Of a DNA stretch of 35,678 bases, positions 1 to 6,504 are shown piece after piece; positions within the stretch are counted from its first letter, which is position 1; each line of letters opens with the position of its first letter. Under the pieces are notes generated by a model. That model saw only the letters and a list, made by a program, of their open reading frames with translations. It was not told the DNA's origin and made no database searches. The position numbers were made by a program, and so were the translations under genes. The DNA is taken from assembly GCA_015234425.1 (NCBI GenBank), contig JADGNE010000029.1:1-35678 (forward strand). Direction: 5' to 3'. This DNA is from Devosia sp. (GTDB taxonomy: Bacteria > Pseudomonadota > Alphaproteobacteria > Rhizobiales > Devosiaceae).

Positions 1-46
1 CCCTTTCACGGTGCAGAGAGGGGTTCGATTCCCCTAGGGCGTACCA
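1..46 (+). tRNA. tRNA-Glu (UUC), 3' part
   Basis: The window opens inside a tRNA gene. The first bases read CC-CTTTCAC-GG, which is the anticodon loop of tRNA-Glu with anticodon TTC. A T-arm follows (stem AGGGG/CCCCT, loop TTCGATT), then the 3' acceptor strand and an encoded CCA ending at 46. The 5' half lies outside the window, so the acceptor pairing cannot be checked. The identity rests on the anticodon loop and its similarity to bacterial tRNA-Glu. Confidence 0.88.
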
Positions 47-334
47 CGCTTCCCCATTTCGCGGAAAATGTGATCAGACACCACCAGTTGGTGGACTTTG
101 GCATGCGCGCCATACCGGCATTGTCAGAGACTTAGCCTCGCCCCTTCCCCCGGCGAAGCGAAAGACACTCACCACCGATCCGGTTGTCCAGGGCATTACT
201 CCAAGTCCCGATCAGGTTCTGATAACCAGTTTCCAGCAAGCGCCCGCCTCCCGCGCGTTATTCCTTGCAAAACACCCACAATCGCTGAAGACTATAGGCC
301 AGTCCTATCCGTGGGAACTATTTGGGGGCAAATA
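47..334. other. Intergenic region between tRNA-Glu and secreted-protein operon
   Basis: This is 288 nt without a convincing gene. An open frame in phase with the next gene reaches back to 98, but its translation is low-complexity Arg/Pro/Ser and precedes a clear signal peptide, so it is probably not translated. A short inverted repeat (CCACCA-GT-TGGTGG, 81-94) lies 35 nt past the tRNA and may help end its transcript, although no T-run follows. The promoter of the 335-2712 operon should be here; I cannot place its hexamers with confidence. Confidence 0.4.
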
Positions 335-1345
335 GTGACAATATTCCGCACACTGGGTCGCGCCATCACAACCGCGATCGCATGTATTACTTTCTCTCTT
401 CCGGCGACAGCCGATACCGCAAATCTTGGCGCATTTGAGGGGTTCGTCGCCAACGGGAAATATAGAGACGCGAATTTCTATCTGGCGAATGGATTTCTTA
501 CGGCCAGCGAGATCGATACGAGTCAGCTCTTCTATTCCGTCCTGCATTCTCGCTTTGGCGACGACATCCGTCGAAATGCCAGGGGGATCGACGAGCTCTA
601 CAACTATCTGACCCCGCTTGGGAGCATCGACCTAAATCGCCCATTCGCCTGCGGCCGGGACGACGAAGATCTTTGCCTCCTCGTCAACGACCTCGTCAGA
701 AAAGGCGTCCGGCCCAACGAACTGACTTGGTTCGTGGCGCGCGGCCTCGACATGAACAAGCGCGATGTCGAGTTTGTTCCGGCCACACTGCCACTGATGG
801 CGCGGTTCGGCTCGCACTACAGCCTCAATGAACTCAACTGGTTCTCTTCCAACGGGATGGTGCTGGGCGACGAGAGCTACACGATCGAGGAACTGGTCAA
901 TTATCGAGACAGCTTTATCTGGCATCAGCGCTCCTACGCGCTGAAAGTTCCTTCGAATTTCCTCAATCTGGGTGACCAGAATTTCCTCGATGTGCTGGTC
1001 ATGGTGCTGGCAAGCGACATGGACCTGAACGATCTGCAGCAGAGCCGTCGGCGCGAGGCGCTATGCAATTTCATCACCTATGCCGCTGCGTCCTATGCGC
1101 CGTCATATGACTATCTTCAGCACGTTCTCGATGAAGTGACGCAGTTCCGTGGCGGCAATATCGGCCAGCAGGTGCGGGCAAACGGCGGCATCTATGCGCC
1201 CTTCCCGAGCGCCTGTGTCTCTCTGGTTCAGGCCATGGCGGTCAGCCATGCCCGCCTCAATGAAGTCATCGACAATTTTGCCAGGTCCGGAGACGTGAAT
1301 ACCGCCGGCTGGCTCCTATCCCTGATGCAGGTGAACACCCAATGA
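335..1345 (+). CDS. Secreted protein of unknown function, first gene of two-gene operon
   Basis: The protein is 336 aa and I do not recognise its family. I chose the GTG at 335 because a GGGGG Shine-Dalgarno-like run lies about 8 nt upstream and the reading then opens with a signal peptide: a basic start (FRTLGR), a hydrophobic core, and a cleavage-type site at LPATA-DT near residue 26. The mature part looks alpha-helical, with recurring patterns such as FVANGKYRDANFYLANG, ELTWFVARGLDM and ELNWFSSNGMVL, which suggests a solenoid of short helical repeats resembling ankyrin or Sel1 in style but matching neither consensus. There are four cysteines in the mature part, compatible with periplasmic disulfides. 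The stop overlaps the next start (ATGA at 1342-1345), so the two genes are probably translationally coupled. Location in the periplasm is inferred from the signal peptide. Confidence 0.75.
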   Translation: MTIFRTLGRAITTAIACITFSLPATADTANLGAFEGFVANGKYRDANFYLANGFLTASEIDTSQLFYSVLHSRFGDDIRRNARGIDELYNYLTPLGSIDLNRPFACGRDDEDLCLLVNDLVRKGVRPNELTWFVARGLDMNKRDVEFVPATLPLMARFGSHYSLNELNWFSSNGMVLGDESYTIEELVNYRDSFIWHQRSYALKVPSNFLNLGDQNFLDVLVMVLASDMDLNDLQQSRRREALCNFITYAAASYAPSYDYLQHVLDEVTQFRGGNIGQQVRANGGIYAPFPSACVSLVQAMAVSHARLNEVIDNFARSGDVNTAGWLLSLMQVNTQ

Positions 1346-2712
1346 GCCCGATTACAAACGCGCACAGGATCATTCCTTTCATCTGCCTGGCCTCACTCCC
1401 CTTGGTACCGGCTCCAGCCGTGGCACAGCAGCGCCTCGTCGAGGGTATATTCGCGCTGGGCGGCGCAATGATCCTCAATGAGATGAACGAACGTAATCGG
1501 GGGCAAAACACCGCGCCGCGCCGGACGCAACAGGTTGATCCGGCAACAGCCCAAAGGGCTGCCGAGGAACGCGAACAGATGCGTCTTGTCCAGGTCCGTC
1601 TCAATACGCTGGGATTTGACGCCGGCTCGCCGGATGGCCTCTCCGGCCCCAAGACCAGGCGCGCCATTTCCGATTTCCAGGCCAGTATCGGCATGGCGCC
1701 AACGGGCAAGCTCACGCATGAGCAGATTGCGGTGCTCTATCAGCAATCTGCCGGCATTGGCGGCGGACACGTCGGAGGCCCCCAGCCCGTATATCCGCCG
1801 AGCGGCGCATTTCCGGCTTTGGTAACGCCGGCCGCCCCACCGATGGCAGCGACACCGGCATTCCCTTCGCTCGGCACCCCAGCAACCCCCACGGCCGTTG
1901 CCCCCGGGGCCTTCCCTGCTCTCGGAGGGGCGCCAACACCCCCTGCCCCGGCGGGCAATTTCCCTGCCCTGGCGGCAACCGCACAACCCGTTGGCGTACC
2001 GGCGTTCCCCACCATCGGCACGCCTGTCGCCGTCGCAACGCCGACAAACCCGCTTGTCGCGGGCAGCGCCCAGGCGAGTCAGGCCTTGCCGACTGCGACC
2101 AGCCTAGCCGAAGAAATCATCAAGACCCCCTTCGTATCGGCCGACAAGCAACCCGCCATACTTGGCGTTACCCTTGGCTCGACCGCCGAAGACTTTACGT
2201 TAATGCTCGGTGAAAACGCCTTCGGCAACTGCACCGGCGCACCCGGTGCCCAGCAATGCAGCCGACAGACGGCAACCCTGTCGGACGTCGTCAAAGGCTG
2301 GGTCGCGGCGGACGGCCAGCTTTGGGCGATGGCTAGGCTAATCCAGTTCAACGAACCGGTTCCTGCCGATTTCATCCACGGCCAGTTCACCCAGACTTAT
2401 CCCGAACTAATGGCAGCTCCTGGCGGACTGGTATCGTCTGGCGAAGCCTGCGAAGTGAATGCGCAATCCGTTCCGGCACTGGCGGCAGTCTTCGATCAGC
2501 GCGCCGGCGTGCCAGAGGCGACCGAAGTCCCCAGCGCCCTGCTCGATATGGCGGTGCAATGTCCGCTCGCCTATTCGCTGGCCTTCAACGAAGGCAATGG
2601 GCATGTCGCCGCCGTGCAGGTGCTTTTCTTTGACGGCACGAGCGTCGTGCGCCAGCACGTCGCGGCGCATGAGGCACTCCAGACCCAGCTTGGTGCTGAT
2701 CTGAAATTCTAG
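1342..2712 (+). CDS. Secreted peptidoglycan-binding-domain protein with Pro/Ala-rich repeat linker
   Basis: The protein is 456 aa. Order of parts: signal peptide (about residues 1-28, ending APAVA-QQ); a short segment rich in N, R and Q; a PG_binding_1-type domain at about 80-137 (VQVRLNTLGF, GPKTRRAISDFQ, PTGKLT); a Pro/Ala/Gly/Thr linker at about 145-240 with five FP[AST][LI] repeats; and a C-terminal domain of about 200 residues with four cysteines that I cannot assign. PG_binding_1 domains anchor cell-wall enzymes or envelope proteins to peptidoglycan. No hydrolase motif is visible, so this may be a structural or inhibitory envelope protein. It overlaps the preceding secreted-protein gene by 4 nt, and the two products may act together in the periplasm (inference). 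A GC-rich hairpin follows the stop. Confidence 0.8.
   Translation: MSPITNAHRIIPFICLASLPLVPAPAVAQQRLVEGIFALGGAMILNEMNERNRGQNTAPRRTQQVDPATAQRAAEEREQMRLVQVRLNTLGFDAGSPDGLSGPKTRRAISDFQASIGMAPTGKLTHEQIAVLYQQSAGIGGGHVGGPQPVYPPSGAFPALVTPAAPPMAATPAFPSLGTPATPTAVAPGAFPALGGAPTPPAPAGNFPALAATAQPVGVPAFPTIGTPVAVATPTNPLVAGSAQASQALPTATSLAEEIIKTPFVSADKQPAILGVTLGSTAEDFTLMLGENAFGNCTGAPGAQQCSRQTATLSDVVKGWVAADGQLWAMARLIQFNEPVPADFIHGQFTQTYPELMAAPGGLVSSGEACEVNAQSVPALAAVFDQRAGVPEATEVPSALLDMAVQCPLAYSLAFNEGNGHVAAVQVLFFDGTSVVRQHVAAHEALQTQLGADLKF
1807..2061 (+). repeat. In-frame Pro/Ala repeat region (FPAL-type, five copies)
   Basis: Residues 156-240 of the peptidoglycan-binding protein contain AFPAL, AFPSL, AFPAL, NFPAL and AFPTI, spaced 17, 17, 16 and 15 residues apart, each followed by a Pro/Ala/Thr/Gly stretch. 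This looks like a flexible wall-spanning spacer with a regularly placed hydrophobic FPxL knob. The DNA copies have diverged, so the repeat is kept at protein level. Confidence 0.7.
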
Positions 2713-2738
2713 GCCGACAAAGCTGGAACCAATTAATG

Positions 2739-2764
2739 CGGCCCCACTCATCTGAGCGGGGCCG
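2739..2764. terminator. Hairpin between convergent genes
   Basis: The arms are CGGCCCC-A-CTC and GAG-C-GGGGCCG with a 4-nt loop: a strong GC stem with one internal mismatch, 26 nt after the plus-strand operon and about 38 nt past the end of the minus-strand aminotransferase. There is no clean T-run on either side, so it is a terminator by position and stem strength. Confidence 0.5.
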
Positions 2765-2801
2765 TTGGCGTCTTCAGTACCTCATCGCAGAGTGACCAGC
2801 C

Positions 2802-3713
2802 TCAGTTCACCTGAGCTTGGGCTTGCGCAACGATGTCCATGCCGACGAGGTCGCTCCAGGCTTCCAGGAGGCGTTTGGTAATGGGGCCGACCTGGCCGTC
2901 GCCGACTGTGAGATTATTGAACTTGGTGGACGGCATGATGCAGTAGGGCGTCGAGGTGAAGAACATCTCGTCGGCTGTCGCCAGATCATAGGGCAGCAGC
3001 GCGGTTTCCTCGGTGGGGATGCCGAGCTTTCTGGCCAGTTCGAGCGCCGTGGCCCGGCTGACCCCGGCGAGACAATTGACCGTGGACGGGGTGCGCAGGA
3101 CACCATTGGTGACACAGAAGATATTGCCACCCTTGTTCTCGGCCACGTGGCCATTCATGTCGAGGATGACGCTCTGGGCGGCGGGGTCGACCTGCTTTAC
3201 TTCCATCTCGGCCAGCGTATAGGCCAGACGGCTGCGGTTCTTGATGCGCGGATCGAGCGACTGGCTCGGCACCATGCGGCTCACCGGCGTCACACCATGG
3301 CAACCTTCGGTGTAAAAGCGCGCCCAGGGCTTGAGTTCCATGAACTGGGTGAAGATCATCACCGTTGCCGAACCGGCCTGAACGGTGGGGTCGGCGCCAG
3401 CGATGGCGAGGCCGCGCGAGATATTGTGGACGATCCAGCAGTCATCGTCCGGGCCGTAATTGTGCTCATTGGCTTCAAACACCTCGAGCGTGGTGCGCAG
3501 CATGTCTTCCGCGCTCATGCCGGGATCAATGCGCGTCAGCTTGAGGGACTGGTAGAGGCGCTCGATGTGCTGCTCGAGCTTGAATGGCTTGTGGCGGAAT
3601 GTGCGCGTCGATTCCGTGACCGTGTCGGCCAGCATGATGGCGCTGTCGAAGATCGAGATCTTCGCGTCCGCCTCGGCAACCATCTTGCCGGAAATATAAA
3701 CCTGTCTACCCAA
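2802..3713 (-). CDS. Class IV aminotransferase (branched-chain / D-amino-acid aminotransferase family)
   Basis: This is a PLP enzyme of the fold-type IV family (303 aa), which transfers amino groups between branched-chain or D-amino acids and 2-oxoacids. Family signatures seen: VYISGKMV and the FDSAIMLADTVTES start; the PLP-lysine region PRIKNRSRLAY (lysine at about 158); and ILDMNGHVAENKGGNIF, which matches the conserved G-x-V-x-E-x4-N-[IL]-F segment that holds the cofactor. I chose the TTG at 3713 because GGAGG lies 8 nt upstream and the protein then starts LGRQVYI. The open frame reaches to 3791, but that extension does not look like family sequence. Substrate cannot be settled from sequence; annotation as branched-chain aminotransferase is the usual choice for this subgroup. 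The gene stands alone with a palindrome just upstream. Confidence 0.85.
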   Translation of the reverse strand: MGRQVYISGKMVAEADAKISIFDSAIMLADTVTESTRTFRHKPFKLEQHIERLYQSLKLTRIDPGMSAEDMLRTTLEVFEANEHNYGPDDDCWIVHNISRGLAIAGADPTVQAGSATVMIFTQFMELKPWARFYTEGCHGVTPVSRMVPSQSLDPRIKNRSRLAYTLAEMEVKQVDPAAQSVILDMNGHVAENKGGNIFCVTNGVLRTPSTVNCLAGVSRATALELARKLGIPTEETALLPYDLATADEMFFTSTPYCIMPSTKFNNLTVGDGQVGPITKRLLEAWSDLVGMDIVAQAQAQVN

Positions 3714-3806
3714 AATGCTTTCCTCCCAAAATTCTTTTTCGAGGGAGTGGGCCACAGCGCAGGCGTGCCTGCCGCAAGAGTAACCCCCCACACCCTCAAA
3801 GATTTT

Positions 3807-3828
3807 GTTATAAGGATAACATTATAAC
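3807..3828. promoter_or_regulatory. Perfect inverted repeat upstream of class IV aminotransferase (operator candidate)
   Basis: GTTATAA and TTATAAC face each other across 8 nt, about 95 nt upstream of the TTG start. On the minus strand the region contains a TATAAT-like hexamer, so the palindrome probably overlaps the -10 region. The symmetry fits a dimeric repressor; which one is unknown. Confidence 0.45.
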
Positions 3829-3904
3829 CGTCAAGGATAGGGTCAGCGACCTATTCGCATGGGACGATATCGTCTCCCCAAGACCAGGGAACTCGGCTAA
3901 CGAT

Positions 3905-3937
3905 AAAAAACGCCCCGGACGGAGTGTCCGGGGCGTT
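3905..3937 (-). terminator. Rho-independent terminator after the rnk-like gene
   Basis: On the minus strand a perfect 12-bp stem (AACGCCCCGGAC with its complement) and a 5-nt loop are followed by a run of six T, starting 14 nt after the stop of the Rnk-like gene. This is the clearest terminator in the window and ends the three-gene operon at 3951-4818. Confidence 0.92.
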
Positions 3938-3950
3938 TGACAGCCAGATC

Positions 3951-4418
3951 TCAGGCGGCAAAAGGACCGGGGTCCGGATCGTCGTCCGTTCCGGCTTCAA
4001 CCCCGGCGGGCGTATTGGCGACCTTTAGGACCTTGAGCCTTTGCATGGTGCCGTCTGTTTCAAGCCAGCTCATGACATGGTCCGGTCGGAGGCCGAGCAG
4101 TGCTGCACCATGGCTGGACGTGACCGAAAGGCGATAGGAGCCGCTGCGGTCGACATGCTCGGGCATCACCAGCTTGACCGTGCGCTCCTCCCCCGGGATA
4201 GGCTTGTAGCGCACCACGCTGCCGATCCGCACCACGTCGGACGGCAGAAGGCCGTCCTTGACGATGCGGGCACGGTCCAGCTCATAGAGCAGGAAATCCA
4301 TGCGTTCTGCGCTCTGGCCGATATCGGTGAGCGCGGCCACTGTCAGCCGGCGATGCTCTTCCTCGCCGATGACGATATCGGGCGACTGGGTCCATTCAGA
4401 CAGGGAAATCGTCGTCAT
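3951..4418 (-). CDS. rnk: Rnk / GreA-C-domain regulator-like protein
   Basis: The protein is 155 aa and resembles Rnk, the regulator of nucleoside diphosphate kinase, which binds RNA polymerase with a GreA/GreB-type C-terminal domain but lacks their long coiled coil. The N-terminal half has a short helical pair (ERMDFLLYELDRARIV). The C-terminal half has SVVRYKPIPGEERTVKLVMPEHVD and SSHGAALLGLRPDHVMSW, matching the Rnk/GreA barrel with its V-x-P...GAALLGL signature. The last 15 residues are acidic and probably disordered. The ATG overlaps the stop of the upstream zinc-ribbon gene (ATGA), so it is translationally coupled and is the last gene of a three-gene operon closed by a strong terminator. 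The transcription-related role is inferred from the family. Confidence 0.8.
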   Translation of the reverse strand: MTTISLSEWTQSPDIVIGEEEHRRLTVAALTDIGQSAERMDFLLYELDRARIVKDGLLPSDVVRIGSVVRYKPIPGEERTVKLVMPEHVDRSGSYRLSVTSSHGAALLGLRPDHVMSWLETDGTMQRLKVLKVANTPAGVEAGTDDDPDPGPFAA

Positions 4419-4597
4419 CCTTGCACCTGCGGTTTGGGGAGCTTCTCGGGGCTGGGAGCGCCCGATCGCTCATAAATGGAAAAGAGATGTTCAGGCTTGG
4501 ACACCGCGCCCTCATAGGGGCGCTGGCACCAGGGACAGCGGCGTGCGGCCCGGGGTCTCGGGCCGGCACAGGAGCGGCAATAGCGCAGGGCTGGCAT
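4415..4597 (-). CDS. Small zinc-ribbon protein of unknown function
   Basis: This is 60 aa with CRSC near the N-terminus and CPWC eleven residues later, a likely four-cysteine zinc ribbon. A basic segment (RPRAARR) lies between the pairs and a Pro-rich tail follows. A GGAG Shine-Dalgarno sequence precedes the ATG, and the stop overlaps the rnk-like start by 4 nt. It could bind nucleic acid or RNA polymerase, like many zinc ribbons, and its partner gene points the same way. That role is inference. Confidence 0.6.
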   Translation of the reverse strand: MPALRYCRSCAGPRPRAARRCPWCQRPYEGAVSKPEHLFSIYERSGAPSPEKLPKPQVQG

Positions 4598-4608
4598 TCA
4601 TGACTCCA

Positions 4609-4818
4609 TCAGGACAGAGGATTTTGGGCGTAGGTTTCGAGGATACGCTTGCGGTCATCGAGCGAGCGCAGGCGGACCGTCATGGTCTCGGTCTTGATCG
4701 GGGTCTGGTACGGCAGGCTGTATGCCACCTCTGGCAAATGCGCCTCTGCCCAACTCCGGAAGCGGCCCAGCTTGTGGCTGCCGGTGATGGGAAGGGTGAC
4801 GGAATATTTGAAAGTCAT
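4609..4818 (-). CDS. Small conserved-looking protein of unknown function
   Basis: This is 69 aa, not recognised. It reads as a compact beta-alpha-beta fold: a strand (TFKYSVTLPITG), an amphipathic helix (RFRSWAEAHLPEV), a strand (ETMTVRLRS) and a final helix (DDRKRILETYAQ). It has no signal peptide or membrane segment. GAGG lies 8 nt before the ATG, and 11 nt separate its stop from the zinc-ribbon gene, so it should be the first gene of the operon that ends in the rnk-like gene. Confidence 0.6.
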   Translation of the reverse strand: MTFKYSVTLPITGSHKLGRFRSWAEAHLPEVAYSLPYQTPIKTETMTVRLRSLDDRKRILETYAQNPLS

Positions 4819-4942
4819 CGCGATGGCCTCATGCGGACATGTGCAAACACCACGCGCGAAGGCGTGGCGGGCAGATCAGAGTGTTTTGGTGATTGGTTCG
4901 AAGATCCTGGTGCCGCTCTTGCCGTGACGGCAGGTAGCAACA

Positions 4943-5012
4943 CCAGGCAATCAGCCTGCCTGGCGAAGACCGTGTATGAACAAACGTGTGGCGACAAAAA
5001 CTGTGTTCATAC
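4943..5012. promoter_or_regulatory. Two inverted repeats upstream of the three-gene operon
   Basis: The 266-nt gap between cfa and the operon starting at 4818 has no good gene. It holds a 7-bp hairpin (CCAGGCA/TGCCTGG, 4943-4963) and a 9-bp inverted repeat (GTATGAACA at 4974-4982, TGTTCATAC at 5004-5012). The second pair has arms 30 nt apart centre to centre, about three DNA turns, so it could bind a dimer or two dimers. Both lie 125-195 nt upstream of the first start codon. Confidence 0.35.
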
Positions 5013-5084
5013 GGCCATCATGGCCATATTGCCCGCTTTGTCAAATCGGCCGGAAAACCCCGCAAACCGGGTGGCGGCTACGCC

Positions 5085-6320
5085 TCAGACGGGGCGACGA
5101 TACTGGTAGATACCGACGTCGATGACGCCTTCAGCAAAGCCCGCCTCGCAATAGGAGAGGTAGTAGACCCACTTGCGCCTGAACTGCTCGTCATAGCCGA
5201 GCGGGGCGATCATCGGCCAACGCTCCAGGAAGCGCTCACGCCACAGCCGCAGCGTCCTGGCATAGGACTGGCCAAAGGTTTCGACGTTTTCGAGCACCAA
5301 GCCGTATTTCTCTCCGAACTCGGCCATGACCGTCTTGGTCAGAAGCATGCCGCCGGGAAAAATGTAGCGCTGGATGAAATCGGGGCCGCTGCGATAGCCG
5401 TCAAAATCCGCCTCGTCGATGGTGATGGCCTGGATCGATGCGGTGCCACCGGGCTTCAGCCTGTCATGCACAGTCTGGAAATAGCTTGGCCAATTGTCCT
5501 CGCCCACGGCTTCGATCATCTCGATCGAGCAGACGTGGTCGAACTGGCCTTCGGTGTGGCGATAGTCTTCGAAGACAAGAGTAGCGAGCGCGTCGAGCCC
5601 CTGCCGGGCCAGCCGCTCCTTGCCGAATTTGAGCTGTTCGGCCGAAAGTGTGATGCCGCGGAGATGAGCCTTGTAGTCGCGCGCGACAGTTTCAGCAAAG
5701 CCGCCCCAGCCGCAGCCGATTTCGAGAACGGACGCGCCGGGCGTGACCCCCGCCATATCAGCGACGCGGTGATATTTGGCCAGCTGCGCAGCCTCGAGGC
5801 TCTGGTCGCCCGAGGTGAACACAGCCGATGAATAGGTCATCGAGGGATCAAGCCAGAGACCATAGAAATCATTGCCGAGGTCATAGTGCTCGGCGATGTT
5901 TTTCTTGGAGCCCTCGAGCGTGTTGCGCCGCGACAGGTGATAGTGGAGGTCGGCGGCAGCGCGGCGGAAAAAGCCGGGATTGGCCTTCTCGAACATCGCG
6001 CGGTTCTGCAGGAAGAAGCGGAACAGCGCGGTGAGATTGTCCACCTCGATATCGCCGTTCATATAGGCCGCCGCGAAGCCGACGGTGCCGCGCTTCATTG
6101 CCTCGCCGATCACGTTGAAATTCTTCAGCCGCAGCACGGAATGCTCGCCGGTCTGCGGACTGCCCAGCGTCCGGGTGCGGCCATTGGGCAGGATAACGGT
6201 AATCGCGCCGTGGGTCGGCTTACCGATCAGGGCAACGCCGATCCGCTCGACCAGCCTTGAGGCAAATCGGGTCCAGAGCGTAACGCCGGTTTGGGAGTGG
6301 TCGACAACGGATTTGCTCAT
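5085..6320 (-). CDS. cfa: Cyclopropane-fatty-acyl-phospholipid synthase
   Basis: A SAM-dependent methyltransferase (411 aa) that adds a methylene bridge across double bonds of unsaturated fatty acids in membrane phospholipids. An N-terminal lipid-binding domain (about 20-120) includes YMNGDIEVDNLTALF. Then come the family motif HYDLGNDFYGLWLDPSMTYS (about 145-164), the SAM site VLEIGCGWGG (198-207), and EMIEAVGEDNW and QAITIDE further on. Length is close to that of known Cfa proteins. The conserved C-terminus (ERWPMIAPLGYDEQFRRKW) is intact. It is transcribed alone, with 184 nt to recJ upstream. Cfa usually accumulates in stationary phase or acid stress; nothing in the upstream region confirms that here. 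Confidence 0.93.
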   Translation of the reverse strand: MSKSVVDHSQTGVTLWTRFASRLVERIGVALIGKPTHGAITVILPNGRTRTLGSPQTGEHSVLRLKNFNVIGEAMKRGTVGFAAAYMNGDIEVDNLTALFRFFLQNRAMFEKANPGFFRRAAADLHYHLSRRNTLEGSKKNIAEHYDLGNDFYGLWLDPSMTYSSAVFTSGDQSLEAAQLAKYHRVADMAGVTPGASVLEIGCGWGGFAETVARDYKAHLRGITLSAEQLKFGKERLARQGLDALATLVFEDYRHTEGQFDHVCSIEMIEAVGEDNWPSYFQTVHDRLKPGGTASIQAITIDEADFDGYRSGPDFIQRYIFPGGMLLTKTVMAEFGEKYGLVLENVETFGQSYARTLRLWRERFLERWPMIAPLGYDEQFRRKWVYYLSYCEAGFAEGVIDVGIYQYRRPV

Positions 6321-6504
6321 CGAATACTAAATCCACAAGCGCCGAAAGGCAGGCGAGACGAATTCAATGGTCTTTGGCAAGGATCGCCGAGCCGTCACGC
6401 GCCTACGCAGACCAAGCCTTCGATCTATGTCTACCAGTACCTTAACGGCCAATATTGGATATGCAAGCAGCAGTTTGCGCCCAATAGATGGCAGACCGTG
6501 GTGA

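Noticed and set aside
98..334. N-terminal extension of the first secreted protein
   Set aside because: The extension precedes a clear signal peptide and has unlikely composition. GTG at 335 has a good ribosome site.
1..2712. Genomic island integrated at tRNA-Glu
   Set aside because: No integrase, no transposase and no second copy of the tRNA 3' end is visible in the window. The island idea rests only on two unknown genes next to a tRNA.
4300..5109. Plus-strand open frame of 269 codons across the small-operon region
   Set aside because: The minus strand has ATGA coupling, Shine-Dalgarno sites, a CxxC pair and Rnk motifs in the same place, followed by a terminator oriented for the minus strand.
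6449..6458. CCAATATTGG palindrome in the recJ-cfa gap as a cfa operator
   Set aside because: It is a single 10-bp palindrome about 130 nt upstream of cfa with no clear promoter next to it; too weak to call.
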